A DNA stretch of 64,000 nucleotides from Endomychus coccineus (GCA_958510875.1 OY294069.1:176930868-176994867), one strand, 5' to 3'. Positions 34,408 through 46,537 are shown, counted from the first letter of the stretch. Numbers and translations are program-made. Notes: generated by a model from the letters alone, not told the origin.

Positions 34408-34686
34408 TTGTATAAGGAATTGTGGACCGTGTTTCACGAAAATTATAGGGAAATTGTTACACATCCGCTGAATAATTTGATGTACTTACATTTAGTCGGT
34501 TATGTTTACAAATTGTGTCAAGATCACACCGTTTCAGAAAAAGTAACGATACGAACGCCACAAATTACATATCGTATTCAATCAGAGAGTGGTGAGGTTT
34601 TAATGGACGAAAAAGAAAAAGATACTATCCTCAAAATAAGTTCCTGGGGTATCTTATCCTCCTGTGGACCAAAAGCAATAGAATAA
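34408..34686 (+). CDS. unassigned ORF, weakly cullin-like N-terminal segment
   Basis: A 92-residue ORF, with ELWTVFHENYREIVTHPLNN and LMYLHLVGYVYKLCQD in residues 4-42. The pattern of a Trp near the start, then Y-x-x-L-x-x-x-VY-x-x-C, recalls the N-terminal helix of cullin 1-type proteins (scaffolds of ubiquitin ligases). The remaining 50 residues do not match. A possible acceptor precedes it (CTTGTATAAG) but no convincing donor was seen. It may be an exon, a decayed retrocopy or a coincidence. Confidence 0.25.
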   Translation: MYKELWTVFHENYREIVTHPLNNLMYLHLVGYVYKLCQDHTVSEKVTIRTPQITYRIQSESGEVLMDEKEKDTILKISSWGILSSCGPKAIE

Positions 34687-35102
34687 TTGTTTCGCCATCA
34701 CCATTACTATGCTATTTATGTCATCTAATGTGATCAATTTAGCTACACACCCAAAATAAGGTAAACGCCAGGTATTTCATTCTTAAGAGAGATATAGGTA
34801 CTGAGAAGCAAGTGTTTAATGCGGTGCATTATGTACTGGGCATGCGGTGAGAAAAACATCTGAAAGAAACTGGAAGGTAAGTTGCTCAAAACGGGGCTTC
34901 CAAATGCTGTCTGGACGACCAATACAGCAGTTCCGCTACTCAATTTCAAAACGGGTACAGACAACCATGTCCTTGGCCTTGGAAATCTCATGTGACATTT
35001 GTGATGTACCATCTTTAACTAGAATGCATTCTGACAGGTATGTCATTCAGTTCGATTTTGAACCCATTGGAAGCAAGCAACCTTGAAGATTTTTTTTAAG
35101 CA
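34687..35102. other. non-coding
   Basis: No gene recognised; leads into the mariner copy. Confidence 0.4.
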
Positions 35103-35760
35103 TGAAAAAAATGGAATTTCGCGGCTTGATTGAACATTATTTCTTACGTGGAAAAAACATTACGCAAACCAAGCATAGCTTGTTAAACATTATGGGAACT
35201 CTTCACCATCGATTGGAACGATTCACAAGTGGTTTACTGATTTTCTTTGTGATAGTATGACCATAAAGGACGTCGAACGTTCTGGTCGTCCAATTGAGGA
35301 TACAACGCCAGAAATCGTCGATAAAATCCATGCTATGATATTGGACGATCGGCAAGTTAAAGCGCACCAAATTGCTGAGGCTATGGGTATTTCAACCGTA
35401 CGGGTGCGGAACATTTTGTATAGGTACATTTTTGAATATGAGAAAACATTGGATCGCTTTCGTAACCGTGGACGAAATATGGAACCATCACAACATACCA
35501 GAGATCAAAGAACAGTCGAAACAGTGGACTTGTCCTGGCGAATCGAAGCCGAAAAAGGCCAAAGTGGGTTTATCGACCAACAAAGTCATGGCGACAGTTT
35601 TTTGGGATGCACACGGTATCGTCCATATCGATTATCTCGAAAAGGGTAAAACGATCACTGGTGTATATTATGCAGAGCTGTTGGATCGATTCGACGCCGA
35701 TTTGAAGCGAAAGCAGCCTCATTTGGCAAAGGAAAAAGTGCTTCCCACCTTGTCCTCGTA
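35103..35760 (+). mobile_element. mariner transposase pseudogene, truncated
   Basis: Begins MEFRGLIEHYFLRGKNITQT, the usual mariner N-terminal helix-turn-helix. It continues in changing frames through TYRIDQ-like and MGISTVRVRNILYRY (second helix-turn-helix). It then reads FVTVDEIWNHHNIPE with the first catalytic Asp, and KVMATVFWDAHGIVHIDYLE with the second. It stops shortly after YYAELLDRFD, so the third catalytic Asp is absent. About 30 residues between MRK and FVTVDE are deleted; the copy at 18175 still carries that part. Confidence 0.9.
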
Positions 35761-36756
35761 GATTGGAAACCTGGAAGCGGTAATTGGGTAATGTGTGGTA
35801 AATAGCGTATCCGTTTTAGACGAGGATAAATCGTAACAGCGACCGTCTCTAGTGTGAGAGGCTGTCTTTAATTTAAATTTGCACATTGTTGGTATCCCTT
35901 CTACTATGAAATAAATTACGTAAATTAGTTCATCTAAAAGAGTGCAATACCTGTGTCTTTTTTTGTCGCCATGACTAATAGCTATATTCGTGTTCGTCGC
36001 CTCTTGGATCATTCTCTCGCAAACCTGCCGCTCAATGATATAATTTGGTTTGACCTGGATTGTCAAGTTTTTTTCGTACGTACAAATCGGAATTTATGCA
36101 TCTGAAAATGCAAGATTCCCACGCCTTCCATTCTCCTATGAATACTTTAGTAGAGTAGTAATAGTGGACAAGATCACGAACTTGTATTTTATATTTAGCA
36201 CTCTCCCAATCCTAAGTTGCATAGTTATTCATGTTACGATATTGATTAGTTGACCTTTCTCTTAATTAAGCGGTTCTTGTTCGTGAGAGGAGAGGTCGCT
36301 GCATTTGTTGCATTCTAAGGAAAAGGAAGTGACCGAGGGTACGCCTTAGATTTAGATATCTGGTCTGTAGTACTCTTGAGACAACTATTTTTGTATGATG
36401 CGTGTAATGTGTAGTACATGTAAAGTGGTGCAACGGTGATGGTATTTGTGTCGGGTCGTGTTTGAGTGTACCAAACAAATCATCACGCTCTGGATTCTTG
36501 GTTCACTTTTATTACCTAAAGGGTCGGGTTTCTTCAGTGACCTTTAACGTTTATTCAACCGTCTGAATAAATATCAAGGATTCATCATGACCCGAAGAGT
36601 TGTAGCATGCTTATAAAGGTTATTTTCAAATAATACCTTTCATTTTGAATCATTTACAAAATCAGGTTTTAGGCAAGAGAATCCTTGATATTGTTATTCT
36701 TTTCAGTAAATTTTGACGATTTCGGCCAATTTTGCTTATAGCCTTGGTAGTCGAGG
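35761..36756. other. non-coding
   Basis: No gene or recognised repeat. Confidence 0.4.
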
Positions 36757-37341
36757 AAATAAAGCATTCCACGTTCCATCACTGGCGTAGTTGGATGGAT
36801 TTAGATGCAGTTTTCTGCATTCGATTCGGAAGGTGATTTAGAAATTTTGTGCCGGGCTTGTTTTTTTTTGCGGAAAAAAATGATTGCATTTCTACAGCCT
36901 TCTGAGGGGTCGAATTGGTTTCTCGGGGATTTTTGAGGTCGCTGATCACGAATACGATGTCCAAAAAATTCTCTGAGGTCTCCTTGGACCATCCTCGGGG
37001 TATACGGGGGTCCTGACGCCCTGGCTATCGATGAATTTCATTAAAAATGACTTTTTAATGCTTGTCAACTGTTCGAGTGAGGATATAAAGGTTGTTAATG
37101 ATGATTACGACATGCAAAAATCTTCCTGCAATACCTGGAGATACCCGGAGACCGGATAGCAACGTCATCTTCATATTAAAAAGTGTATTTTTTGACTGTA
37201 GAAATACAACAATTTTTTTTCGCAAAACACAAGCCTGGCACAAAATTTCTAAATTACTTTCCGAATCGAATGCAGAAAACCGCATCTCAATCCATCCAAC
37301 TGCTCCAGTGATGGAAGGTTGGACCTCTTAATGCTTTATTT
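36757..37341. mobile_element. foldback element with about 145-bp inverted arms
   Basis: The left arm 36757-36897 and right arm 37196-37341 are imperfect inverted copies (AAATAAAGCATT end, TTCTGCATTCGATTCGGAA inside). The centre (36910-37168) recurs inverted at 49131-49378. A short CTTTATTT end is also shared with that copy near 49440. Confidence 0.8.
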
Positions 37342-37414
37342 CGTTATGGGCGAGAAGATGCTTCGCGTTGGAATTTTGCGAACTGTATGCACCATTTTTA
37401 ATTTCTTAGAATCT

Positions 37415-38190
37415 TAATGAATTGCAAATCATTCGATTTGGTTACTGATATTTATATATAATTGTTTCACATTCTATAAGATACTCTTCGCATTTGTGTA
37501 AGGATAATGAAATAAACTATTTATTTCATTATATTTACACAATTAAATGATATTCAAATTAATAAGGTTATTAAGAAAATGTTATTAAAAAACAAATTTT
37601 CCGTTGCTGGGAATCGAACTCGAGGCTATTGAGACGGAGCCGAGTGTCCCAGCTCCAAGACCATATGTTTGGTTCATCGCCGTTCGTTATAAACAGATAA
37701 AGCTACGTTTTTGTTGTTGTTGAAAGATTTTGTTGAATTTTGGGTGAAAGCAGCTTTAAATCAGCTTAAATTTACTACTGTTATAGTTGAATCGATGCAA
37801 TGTATACTTTGGGAGTTATAATCTTCAAAATTTTCAATAAATGATGGGTTTATTATACGATTTTCCAGAAAAACAATAAGTTACCGAACAGCAAACGATG
37901 TTTTGTCAAAATTAAAATATATGACCTTTCGTTTTTGAGTTATCGTATAGACAAGCAAATCGTGACGGACATACAGACAGATTTTTTCAAATTTGTTTAA
38001 AATTCGATGAAAACTATGGTGAAGGAATTTTTGCTCTAGGACTTTTTTCAACAATTTTGAAAATAGCTTGAGTAAATGCAATATACTCTAAGGACTTCGT
38101 CTGCGACGTGTATGGTAACGACGTGTTGTCTAAGAGTATATCGCGTTGTTTTGACTATGGAAATGTCAAAAAGCGTCTGCACCTTCAACA
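37415..38190. repeat. composite dispersed repeat with tRNA-like part
   Basis: 37415-37690 matches 54310-54555, and 37662-38190 matches 23462-24002 in inverted orientation, so this is the fullest copy. On the minus strand 37675-37605 reads like a tRNA-derived SINE head, with box B-like GAGTTCGATTCCC following a TGGTCTTGGAGCTGGG stretch. Confidence 0.75.
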
Positions 38191-39339
38191 GAATTGAAAT
38201 AGCGGGAAATTTAAAATGAAAGATTCTGTTAGAACGCACTATATTATCATTAGGTGAAATCTCTTTGCCTGATATATTCTGTGTGCCAAGATAGGGGGTG
38301 ATTTGGAAAGTAATGTTTGGGAACCCTAGAATTGAAGATCCCAACCATAGATTAGATATTATATATAGGAGATAGATAGGCAACTCACTGCATAAAACTT
38401 TGTTGCTGATCGTAGCGCCACGGTGAGTGGTGTAAGAAATATATTGGATTTGCGGGTAATTTGAAATACGGATTTGGTGTTTCCTATGTGAATTGACTTT
38501 TAAAATAGGAAGAATAGTTGATTAAAATTTGTTTTGCGTTATTCTACATATTTTTAAAAATAACCCATTTAAAGTCCGTTATTTTTATCTTGAAGTAAAT
38601 TTATATCACTTAATATTTCACTTATATCTCATCAATTCTTAGATATTGATGAACTGAAGTGACAGCATGTAAATCTGTAGAATGTGTGAAATAAGTAAAT
38701 CACAGACAAAGATAGAAAACAACTTAGAAAGACCTGAAAGTGTCATTATTCGTAAGGAATTCTGAAAGATTATGCAGCCGACTCATACTCCATAGGAACA
38801 AGCAAAAGTTAGTGGAATTAAACACATTTATGGATTAGTTTATTTTTATATTCTAGACAGGTATAAAATAATCTATAATAACTTTCATCTCAACATTTAA
38901 CTATTTTAAATTGTTTGAATTCGAACATATTCAAGTTCTTGACTAGCGTAATAAAGTTTCATATATACAATTGTGAAATTTTCAATGATGAATAAATTTC
39001 ATTTTATGAAATGGACAACTGGGAAAGTGAATTGTACATAAATTTTATTTATTACACATTGATATTATATATTCTCACACTGCCATTGCGAATTTCAGTC
39101 TTTTTTTTCTGAGGATAATTCCACATCGAGGCGTTTTGCAGTCCTCTTGAAACTAAAAGCAATCTTATGTAGTTTCCTTGCTTTAGTTGTTTGCTACAAA
39201 TCTAGTTTTAATGCTTTTCATCAAGTTAACTCGATATCGTAAATCTATAAAGATAGAAGGTATTAAAAACTACAAACCATTTAAGCTTGATTTTGCAAGG
39301 AAGACAAAAAACAGATTCGAATGGATCAATATTCCTTAC
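38191..39339. other. non-coding
   Basis: No gene recognised; would be downstream of, or intronic to, the minus-strand THAP gene. Confidence 0.4.
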
Positions 39340-39928
39340 CTCTTCTTCTCTTAGGAGTATGAATGGATGCAGGTACCTCACAAACAGTTGCGATGGGTGA
39401 TGTGGCTTTGGAATTGCAAATCTTACCCTCAACTGATGATGGTCCAGGTAAATTGTAATCATCAGCAGTCATTTCCTGCAAACATGTATTAGATGTAGCT
39501 AGAACTTCTCCTATAAAAAGTAATAGTTATTCAGGTTCAAATTACAATTCCTTTATTCAAATGGAATAAATTTGTGAAATTATATTTCACTTAACCTACC
39601 ATGGACAAAAGGCATATTCTGAGAAGGTATGCTTCCATATTTACGATTAGAACCTCTACGTCCTCGACCATCAATAATCTTTGTGGATGCTTCAAAATGT
39701 ACATCACCACCCTATAGGACTTGCGAATATCCTCCAGAGACTTTTGTTCCAATTTAACATTTTGAATCTTCTCAACCCATATAGAGCATATCTTTGATTT
39801 TAACTAAATTAATAAATAAATATAACTAGTTTCTAACTTGACTTTACCTAATCTTCCTTTGGAAAGCGGTGCATTTTAGAGTTTTTAGAACTGTGCTTGC
39901 ATAAGGGTACACAACACGAAAATCCCAT
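39340..39928 (-). pseudogene. THAP-domain zinc-finger gene, damaged
   Basis: Three exon-like blocks on the minus strand with GT-AG borders: 39848-39928, 39600-39803 and 39340-39510. The first starts MGFSCCVPLCKHSSKNSKMH and ends RFPKED, the C-x4-C and FPK start of a THAP C2CH finger. The second gives SIWVEKIQNVKLEQKS, then after a one-frame slip DVHFEASTKIIDGRGRRGSN and the late THAP block SIPSQNMPF. The third ends in TPKRRRG before a donor, so the gene continues to the left. Two lesions appear. A TAG codon ends the first block just before its donor. A small deletion replaces the third zinc-binding Cys (the residue before DVHF) and shifts the frame. THAP proteins bind DNA and derive from or resemble P-type transposases. 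The kept splice sites argue for a recently dead gene or sequence errors in a live one. Confidence 0.6.
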
Positions 39929-41739
39929 GTTAATTTAATGCAAATGAAGCAATAAAATGCCCAAATAAACACAATACTCGAAGGACAACACCAAGAACGT
40001 AATATAACCTAGCACAGCACTGCGTCAATTAACTAACAAAACAACAATGGCTACCGGGTTTTCCGTTTCGTTCTCTCTCTTTTGCTTTTAGTTCTTTGTC
40101 ATCTCACCGGTGTAAGAAAGTAGGGGAAAGTGACGAACTTTATCATAAGAGTTACCTACCCGTGATCCCAACACTTACCAATCTTACTTCCTTTCTTTCC
40201 CAAAACTTGATTCGGTTATTTGATTATCTTCAATCTCAATGGTCACTGTGGAAGGACATTTTATCTCGTGTTTACCGTTGTCAGTTTTGATGTTATTTTG
40301 TGGGCCAGATACCGGGCTAGAGCTGATCCTTTCTTTATTAAATTAACTTCCATCCTCAATACGCTGAATTAGAAAGCTGTTACAAACATGGGATCGTTTT
40401 GGTTGGGCGACCAGTTGAGAAACATGTCGTTGATTAGAGATTCCGTTTTTGAGCTTGTTGAAGATGTTATCGGCTATAATGGATTCTAAATAAATCTTTA
40501 TTAAGGTCAGTTAGTATATGACGTTAATTTGTTACATCAAATTTTTTACAAATATGATAATGTTCATAATGAATTGAGTACTGTTCAGGTTTATTACGAC
40601 CCTGTTATAACTTGATCGGATTGCTCGAAAGGGAAGAGTCGCTGAAATTTGCATACGTAATTCTATCACATGATTCTTATCGTGACTTCGTCAGTTACCT
40701 CGAACTAACACAATTTGAAACGTGTAACTACGAAATATGTAATCCAAATAACAAAACCAGAGCTCTCTTTTATTGTTGTTGCCATTCAACGCGTTTTACT
40801 CTTATCGCCATCAGTCGCAGTGATAGTTTTAGTTTTGGCGAGCCGGTGAAAGGGCGATCGGAAGTGAATTATATATTGTTGTTTGAAACGTTTCATGAGT
40901 GGAATGGAAGCGTATATGTGGGTGTGCTACCTTGTCTCTTTATGTATCGGGTGAGTCGAAATTAATTACGATTCGTTATCTTATTAGAAATGATTGGTTT
41001 ATTTATTGAGAATTCGGGTCTCTTGGCTCGGTATATATGGCACAATGTATCTCCTCGTGATACATGAAATCCACTTGAAATTTCAAGACAAACTAGATTA
41101 TGATGCTCGAAATTTACTGGCGTACAAATTCAATATCGTGCCTTAAGCCGTTTTCGAGTTACATTTTTTTTACGCTCATCCATACCTTCGGCAGTGCCGA
41201 AGAATCGAGCTGGAGCAACTATACAGACTGAGACTCGCGCTCTTGACCGGCTTATGCGGAATACGAAGCAGCGTAGCGTCTTTCCTACTTTCCATGCACT
41301 CACTCACTCCGTCTTAACCCTTTGGGCATATGCGCAGCGTACTGGCCGATTTCCTAGTTGCTGATTTTTGAGATGGTTTCATTGGAACCTAAACCACTGC
41401 GGCCTGAAAGACCCATCGTGCTTGTCTCCATGTGAATACAGATTTTCGGTTATCAGTTCTGTCTCCTTGAAGAAGTTGAGTATCTGTACGAATTTAAAAC
41501 CGCATTTAATCATACCTAATACCCATTAATTTGTGATTTTTATCCCCTTGTTACTTAAATAATCAGTTATTACTCGTTAAATATGCAAAATATAAAAAGT
41601 TACAAGTAAACACTTTTACCTACATATTGCTTTATTTTTATTTTGAATTAATAAGGCATTTTACACTAAAGGAAAATAATATTTTATTTTATTACTAAAA
41701 ATGTAATAACTAAATTCTATTTTACATCGAATTTAGTTC
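39929..41739. other. non-coding or unrecognised
   Basis: A 117-residue ORF at 40612-40965 (plus) has no recognisable domain. 41030-41340 contains CACTCACTCACTC-type and GC-richer repeat-like sequence. Promoter elements of the minus-strand THAP gene should lie near 39930-40090 but none was identified. Confidence 0.35.
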
Positions 41740-42270
41740 TGTGTCACTATCACTTTTATCTTCATCGAAATTTCGGAACAAATCCATTTTCCGAACCTGC
41801 ATGTGTTATCCTTATTCTTTTGCCTTCATTTGAAGGAGCTCTGATTTGGCAATTTTTTGAAAAATCATTCCATCCTTTATTCGCAGTGTCATTTGTGACA
41901 AATCATGTTTCGTCAAGATAGATAATTGGACGATTTTGTCCTCTATATTGTTTAAGCCATCAAATATTTATGAGGTTGAGATTCCATTAGGGTTTACTTT
42001 TTATCAATCGTGTAATATTTAAACTCATTTTAAGCAAAATTTTCCTTAGACTTGACATGCTACAGAAAATATTTGTTTCGTCGTTGGTCAGCCTATTTTT
42101 TAGAAAAATCAGTGTAGGTACAGATTGTTCTTCATACATTTTATAAATTGTCCTTAATAAATCCACATCATTCTCGTCAGTACTTTTAAATGTGCCAGGG
42201 TCATCATGTCGTTTTTTTCTAGCAATAATAGGCTTTAGTACTAGTTAAAGCAGACGTTTCGATTGAAGCA
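41740..42270 (-). mobile_element. DDE transposase remnant
   Basis: Minus-strand reading gives DVDLLRTIYKMYEEQSVPTL, then RPIIYLDET, NKGWNDF, and GKRIRITHAGSENGFVP, ending in an acidic DEDKSDSDTEL tail. YLDET followed by G-K-x-R-x-x-x-x-HAG is the arrangement of an insect DDE (Tc1/mariner-superfamily) transposase, with the first catalytic Asp in YLDE. Later catalytic residues are deleted between VP and the acidic tail, and stops interrupt the frame. Confidence 0.6.
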
Positions 42271-42540
42271 TCACTTGAATTACAATCTCTTTTTAGCAAA
42301 AAATTGATATACTGTTATGATTTCATTTCCTAAACAATAAAAATGATAAAAATTAGAACTTACCGAACATTGAAAATCAGAAAAGATTAATAAAAAGATA
42401 TTATATGGAATTAAAAACAATATTAAAAGTTAAATAATAGTTAGTATAATATCATAAACAATGTAAAACATAATAAACAACAATGTAATTAGAATAGAAG
42501 TGTAAAACAAGAACTTCAGTGAAAGTGAATAAACGTACAG

Positions 42541-43960
42541 TGTTACGAAGGCAGAAATCATAATTAAAATGATTACAAAAACTATCATGAGATAGCACAA
42601 ACTATTGAAAAATGTTATAGATATAAGTTAGGATTAGTAAATTTGAGTTATATAATTTTAAAGAAATGTTATTGATATGTTATATTATGTATTAGTTTTT
42701 AAGAATGAAAACTGTCAAATTTATAATAATTATTGGAATAATCATATTAATAAAAACCTAATCATAGGTTATCTTATACCAAAGTGTGTGGAAAAATGTA
42801 GGCAATATTAATTTAAAAAGAAGGAATCATCATCATTTAAAATAAGTTGAAAATCTCCAATAATTCAAAATTTATAGAATACTAAATTCTGATTGGTCGA
42901 GACGGATTATAAACGTCAGACTGATAACAATGTAAACTTATGTCAGTTTTGCAACAATCATCAAAGCATTCTTGGTGAGGTAAAGAAAGCACCTCATAGG
43001 TTGAATATGACATCAAGTAGCATCGGTTTTGAAGGCCTATAAAAGGCATCTGAAGACAAGCCAAGTCAGTTAGCCATCAACATCTGAAGAGTCAAAGTAC
43101 TCAAGCAACTCATAAAGTTTCCATAACCTTAGTTTATTGGATAAACATCGGAGAACCCAAGTGTTCCAGTAGCTTCGTAAGGTTGAAAGTAACCGAAGCA
43201 AATAAATAATTTCTACAAGTCAAGTAGTGTTCCAAGTCTCCGAACAAAGTTTAAAGGTTACAATAACCTACAATTCATAAGTAACATCGAACGATAGCCA
43301 GCCTTCGATAAAGTTCCAAACATCATTAAAGAGTTTTGTATCTTTAATAAAAAGAATAAAACTAAGTTAACAATTTTCAACAGTTCCTGATTTCAAAAGA
43401 AGTAACCATAGTTTACCTGTGTTTATTGTGAATAGCAGAGAAATTGTGTACCTACGGTTAAAGTGAATTATCAAATTAATAAGAAGATCAAGCCAAGTGA
43501 ACATTGCCTACATTTTAAAACATATTCTTTGATATAAACTAAACGTAAGTTTATTTATTATTTCTCCATTGTATTATTATCTGTCTGTAAATCTGAAAGA
43601 AAGATTGTAGATTATAACTTTGTAAACAAAGATAAATGGTAAATAATTTTGAGGTTAGATCATAGATCTATTGGAAAATAACATTATTAAAAATTGATAC
43701 CAGAGATAAATTAGAGTCATAGAAATTTAAATATTAAACGTCTTAACATTCAAAGAACATTGTGTTTAATTCCATATATAATTCAATATAAAAATAAAAG
43801 AAGGTAAAAGTTCATTATTCAATTCAAAACAAACATAAGAATCAAAATAAATTAAAAATAAATAAAAGAAAGCTAGCCGGTAGAATTCAAAACATTGAAA
43901 GAATCAAATTAATCAAATAATTCTTAATAAATAATAAGCTAAAAATACCTTTTCTTAACA
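42541..43960 (+). mobile_element. putative LTR (solo or 5' end of an LTR retrotransposon)
   Basis: Begins TGTTACG and ends CTTAACA, giving short inverted ends TGTTA/TAACA. Directly after it, 43961-43981 reads ATTGTCACCACAACGTGGGG, resembling a gypsy-type primer-binding region (CAACGTGGGGC). A TATA box and initiator lie inside, as expected for U3-R. The 11-bp TTTTCTTAACA that ends the block recurs at 44000-44010, which could be the end of a deleted 3' LTR. No pol sequence or target duplication was found. Confidence 0.4.
43038..43071 (+). promoter_or_regulatory. core promoter: TATA box and initiator
   Basis: TATAAAAG at 43038-43045 and an insect initiator TCAGTT at 43066-43071. The initiator A lies 30 bp from the first T of the TATA box, the canonical spacing. 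It sits inside the LTR-like block and would start its R region. Confidence 0.5.
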
Positions 43961-44010
43961 ATTGTCACCACAACGTGGGGCAAAATAAATCAAAAGAGGT
44001 TTTCTTAACA

Positions 44011-45514
44011 ATACATTTCTATTTATTTGTTCCACATTGGGAGGTAAATGCCCTACAAGATGCCTCACTATCAGCACAAGCCCGAAGACGCTATATAATA
44101 CCTCCAAACGGCCTATTTCTACCTACTTGAATTCGTATAATTAGGGTTGCAGGTAAATAAAATTTGTACTCCGGTCCTGCCCGAAAAGGTGGTATTTAAT
44201 GCAGTCAAAAGGTCAACGGTATAATATGACCATTACTCTATCATAACGACTGCAAACATTTTTTTCCTACACCCTATGAATTGCAATAATAGCCATGGGA
44301 ATCGGATTGCCTTTACTCGACCATTGACACACCAGTATTCGAGACATTTGGACAAGACCTAACTTAGAAATGGTATAATAACATTATTATCATATCTTCA
44401 CAATAATCAATTTCCTGATTCATAACGATGGATCGAGGCTGCTCTGGAACGCGTTATAATTCCGATTAGACGGTCGCACCAAGCCGGTTATTATTACCAC
44501 ACTTTCCGCGATGCCGTATTTCGTTTTTTTCTTTCAAGCGCGTTTTACGGCATCTGCAGATTCTCCTGCGGAATATATGCGTTTCTGATGACTGCATGTG
44601 CCGGAAGAATCTTATATTTTATATTCATTCGCGGTGCCATTTGATCGATAACGTTGACCGATTATCCGTTTGTCGACGGTATGTGGCAGGAGGCTGGCTG
44701 GCAACCGGTTTTTAAAGAGACGAGAATGCGTTAAAGGCATTAGATGGAGATGCATTATTTCAGTGTCAATGAAACACGCCGTTTATCGCATCCTCTAGTT
44801 GCATTTCAGTCAATGTGGTAATGTGCTAAAAGCTTGAATCTTTTTTTTTTCGTTAAAAAAAAGTTCAACTGTACCCGAAAGGTATTTATATTTTTTTAGA
44901 GATTTCAATATTAGATTAAAGGTATTCAAGATGACATAATGTAGGAATTATTTGTCCTTGCCAAGCAAATAATTATATTATTCTTCATAGCCCCCTCTTA
45001 ATATACGAAACACGTAACTTTCAAAACTACTTACGAAATTGTTTATATTCGTGTAACTTATTTTGAACGCCGATGAAATCGTTTTAATGAATTCTTCTAT
45101 CACTTTCATGGCGTGAAAATTGGTTTACCGGATTTATCGATCTCAGTAGTACTAGGTATATTGTTGAATGGTAGTAGTTACAATTTTTTAGAATATGATT
45201 TAGAGTATCAAAAATTAAACCACCTCTATATTTAGACATATTTTGTACATCACCAGAGGAATTGATCGAAAATGGCAACCAAGATGTCAAAATACGTATT
45301 TGTATCTGTAGATACTGATGTGGTGTTTGGTACATTTGATTTAGTGCCGAATAATATACTTGAGGAAAGATATTTCATGTTACTCAATGATTTTCATAAA
45401 TGGAAGAATTACTTTTCAACTGTTGGTATACCGATGGATCCAGAACAGCAGAAGGTACGATAAGCGCGACCCATGGGTATACCGGGTGTAACAGGACCAT
45501 TATAATAATAAAGA
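44011..45514. other. non-coding or unrecognised
   Basis: 44440-44700 is CpG-richer but has no recognised coding sequence. Overlapping short ORFs at 45084-45335 (minus) and 45272-45463 (plus) show no domain. Confidence 0.35.
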
Positions 45515-45720
45515 TTCTTGACCCAGTATGAATTATGTATAAAAATTCTCGGGAAATAGGTCACATTAACACTTTGTTTTTAATATTCGTCTTTACGTAC
45601 GTTTCGGTCTCACGGCCATCATCGCACAAATTTAATTTCAATCAAAAGAGCCCACGCCGTCGAAACGAACAGAACCAGGAATAATCGAAATTGTATCGTC
45701 AATATTATTTGGAGGTTATT
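45515..45720. repeat. dispersed repeat with hammerhead-like core, copy 2
   Basis: Direct copy of the repeat at 20355-20640. On the minus strand (45634-45593) it reads GATGATGGCC-GTGA-GACC-GAAACGTACGTA; the first two bases of the CTGATGA box are changed here. Confidence 0.6.
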
Positions 45721-45746
45721 GTTTGAAATTTGAGATATCCGGAAAT

Positions 45747-46537
45747 GACACTAACTTTCGATTTTTAAATGGAATATCCTGTATGTTATTGCAGTTTTGA
45801 ATTTTGCATAATTTTCTGAATGCAACGATGCCAAATAAGTGATATTTCAAACGTCAATTTTTTTAATATTATGATTTTTAGTTTTCCATTTAAGTGTGCC
45901 ATGACGGTTTCGATTGGTTATAAATGACCCGTGTAATGCTGGAAAAATCGAAATCCCGTCAAAGATTCATGAACAAACAAAGTTCATCAAAATGAATTAA
46001 TACCATCGATAAGGAATTTATTCATATATTCTATTAAAATGTGCAATAAATACAAACAAAATTACAGTTAAAGAATATAAGAAAATACAATTTTGCTATA
46101 ATTAAATAAATTAAAAAGAAGTAACTAACTAATTGAAAACAATGTAATATATATCTTGTCAAACATTTGTTGGTTTACCGATGTTTTTAATGTGTCTTTA
46201 AAAATTGTTCAAATTTTTATTAATTATTTTCAAAATGCCGCAAATTTATATAAGAGTTGAAAAAGTGGACATGTTAATTATATTTTTGGGAAATGTAGAA
46301 AAAATTCCGTTGCGTCTAGACACCTTTATGCCGAACGATATCCTGATAAATGTCCAGCGAGGAATTATTTCAATTCTGAAGAGAGCCCAACTGATCCCGA
46401 AGAAAATGTCATTCTTGACGAAGGAACGGAAACTAATGTGTTGGCTCGAATAGAAGGCAAATTGGGTTTGAATTGGAAATCAGTCAAAAATGCAATAATA
46501 TACAGGATGTTCTATTGAAAAATCGAAAGTTAGTGTC
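45747..46537 (+). mobile_element. 791-bp DNA transposon remnant with 47-bp TIRs and helix-turn-helix ORF
   Basis: 45747-45793 and 46491-46537 are inverted repeats (43 of 47 match), beginning GACACTAACTTTCGATTTTT and containing CATCCTGTAT. Inside, the plus strand encodes VDMLIIFLGNVEK and, in another frame, SRHLYAERYPDKCPARNYF followed by ETNVLARIEGKLGLNWKSV. This resembles the DUF4817-type helix-turn-helix seen in insect transposable-element proteins (E-x-VDML...GEC.KN, then LYAERYP). No catalytic domain remains. No clear target duplication. Confidence 0.65.

Noticed and set aside
40612..40965. 117-residue plus-strand ORF
   Set aside because: Longish, but with no recognisable domain, splice signals or promoter; left unassigned.
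45084..45463. Overlapping ORFs on both strands, considered as a P-element transposase tail
   Set aside because: Resemblance too slight to support.
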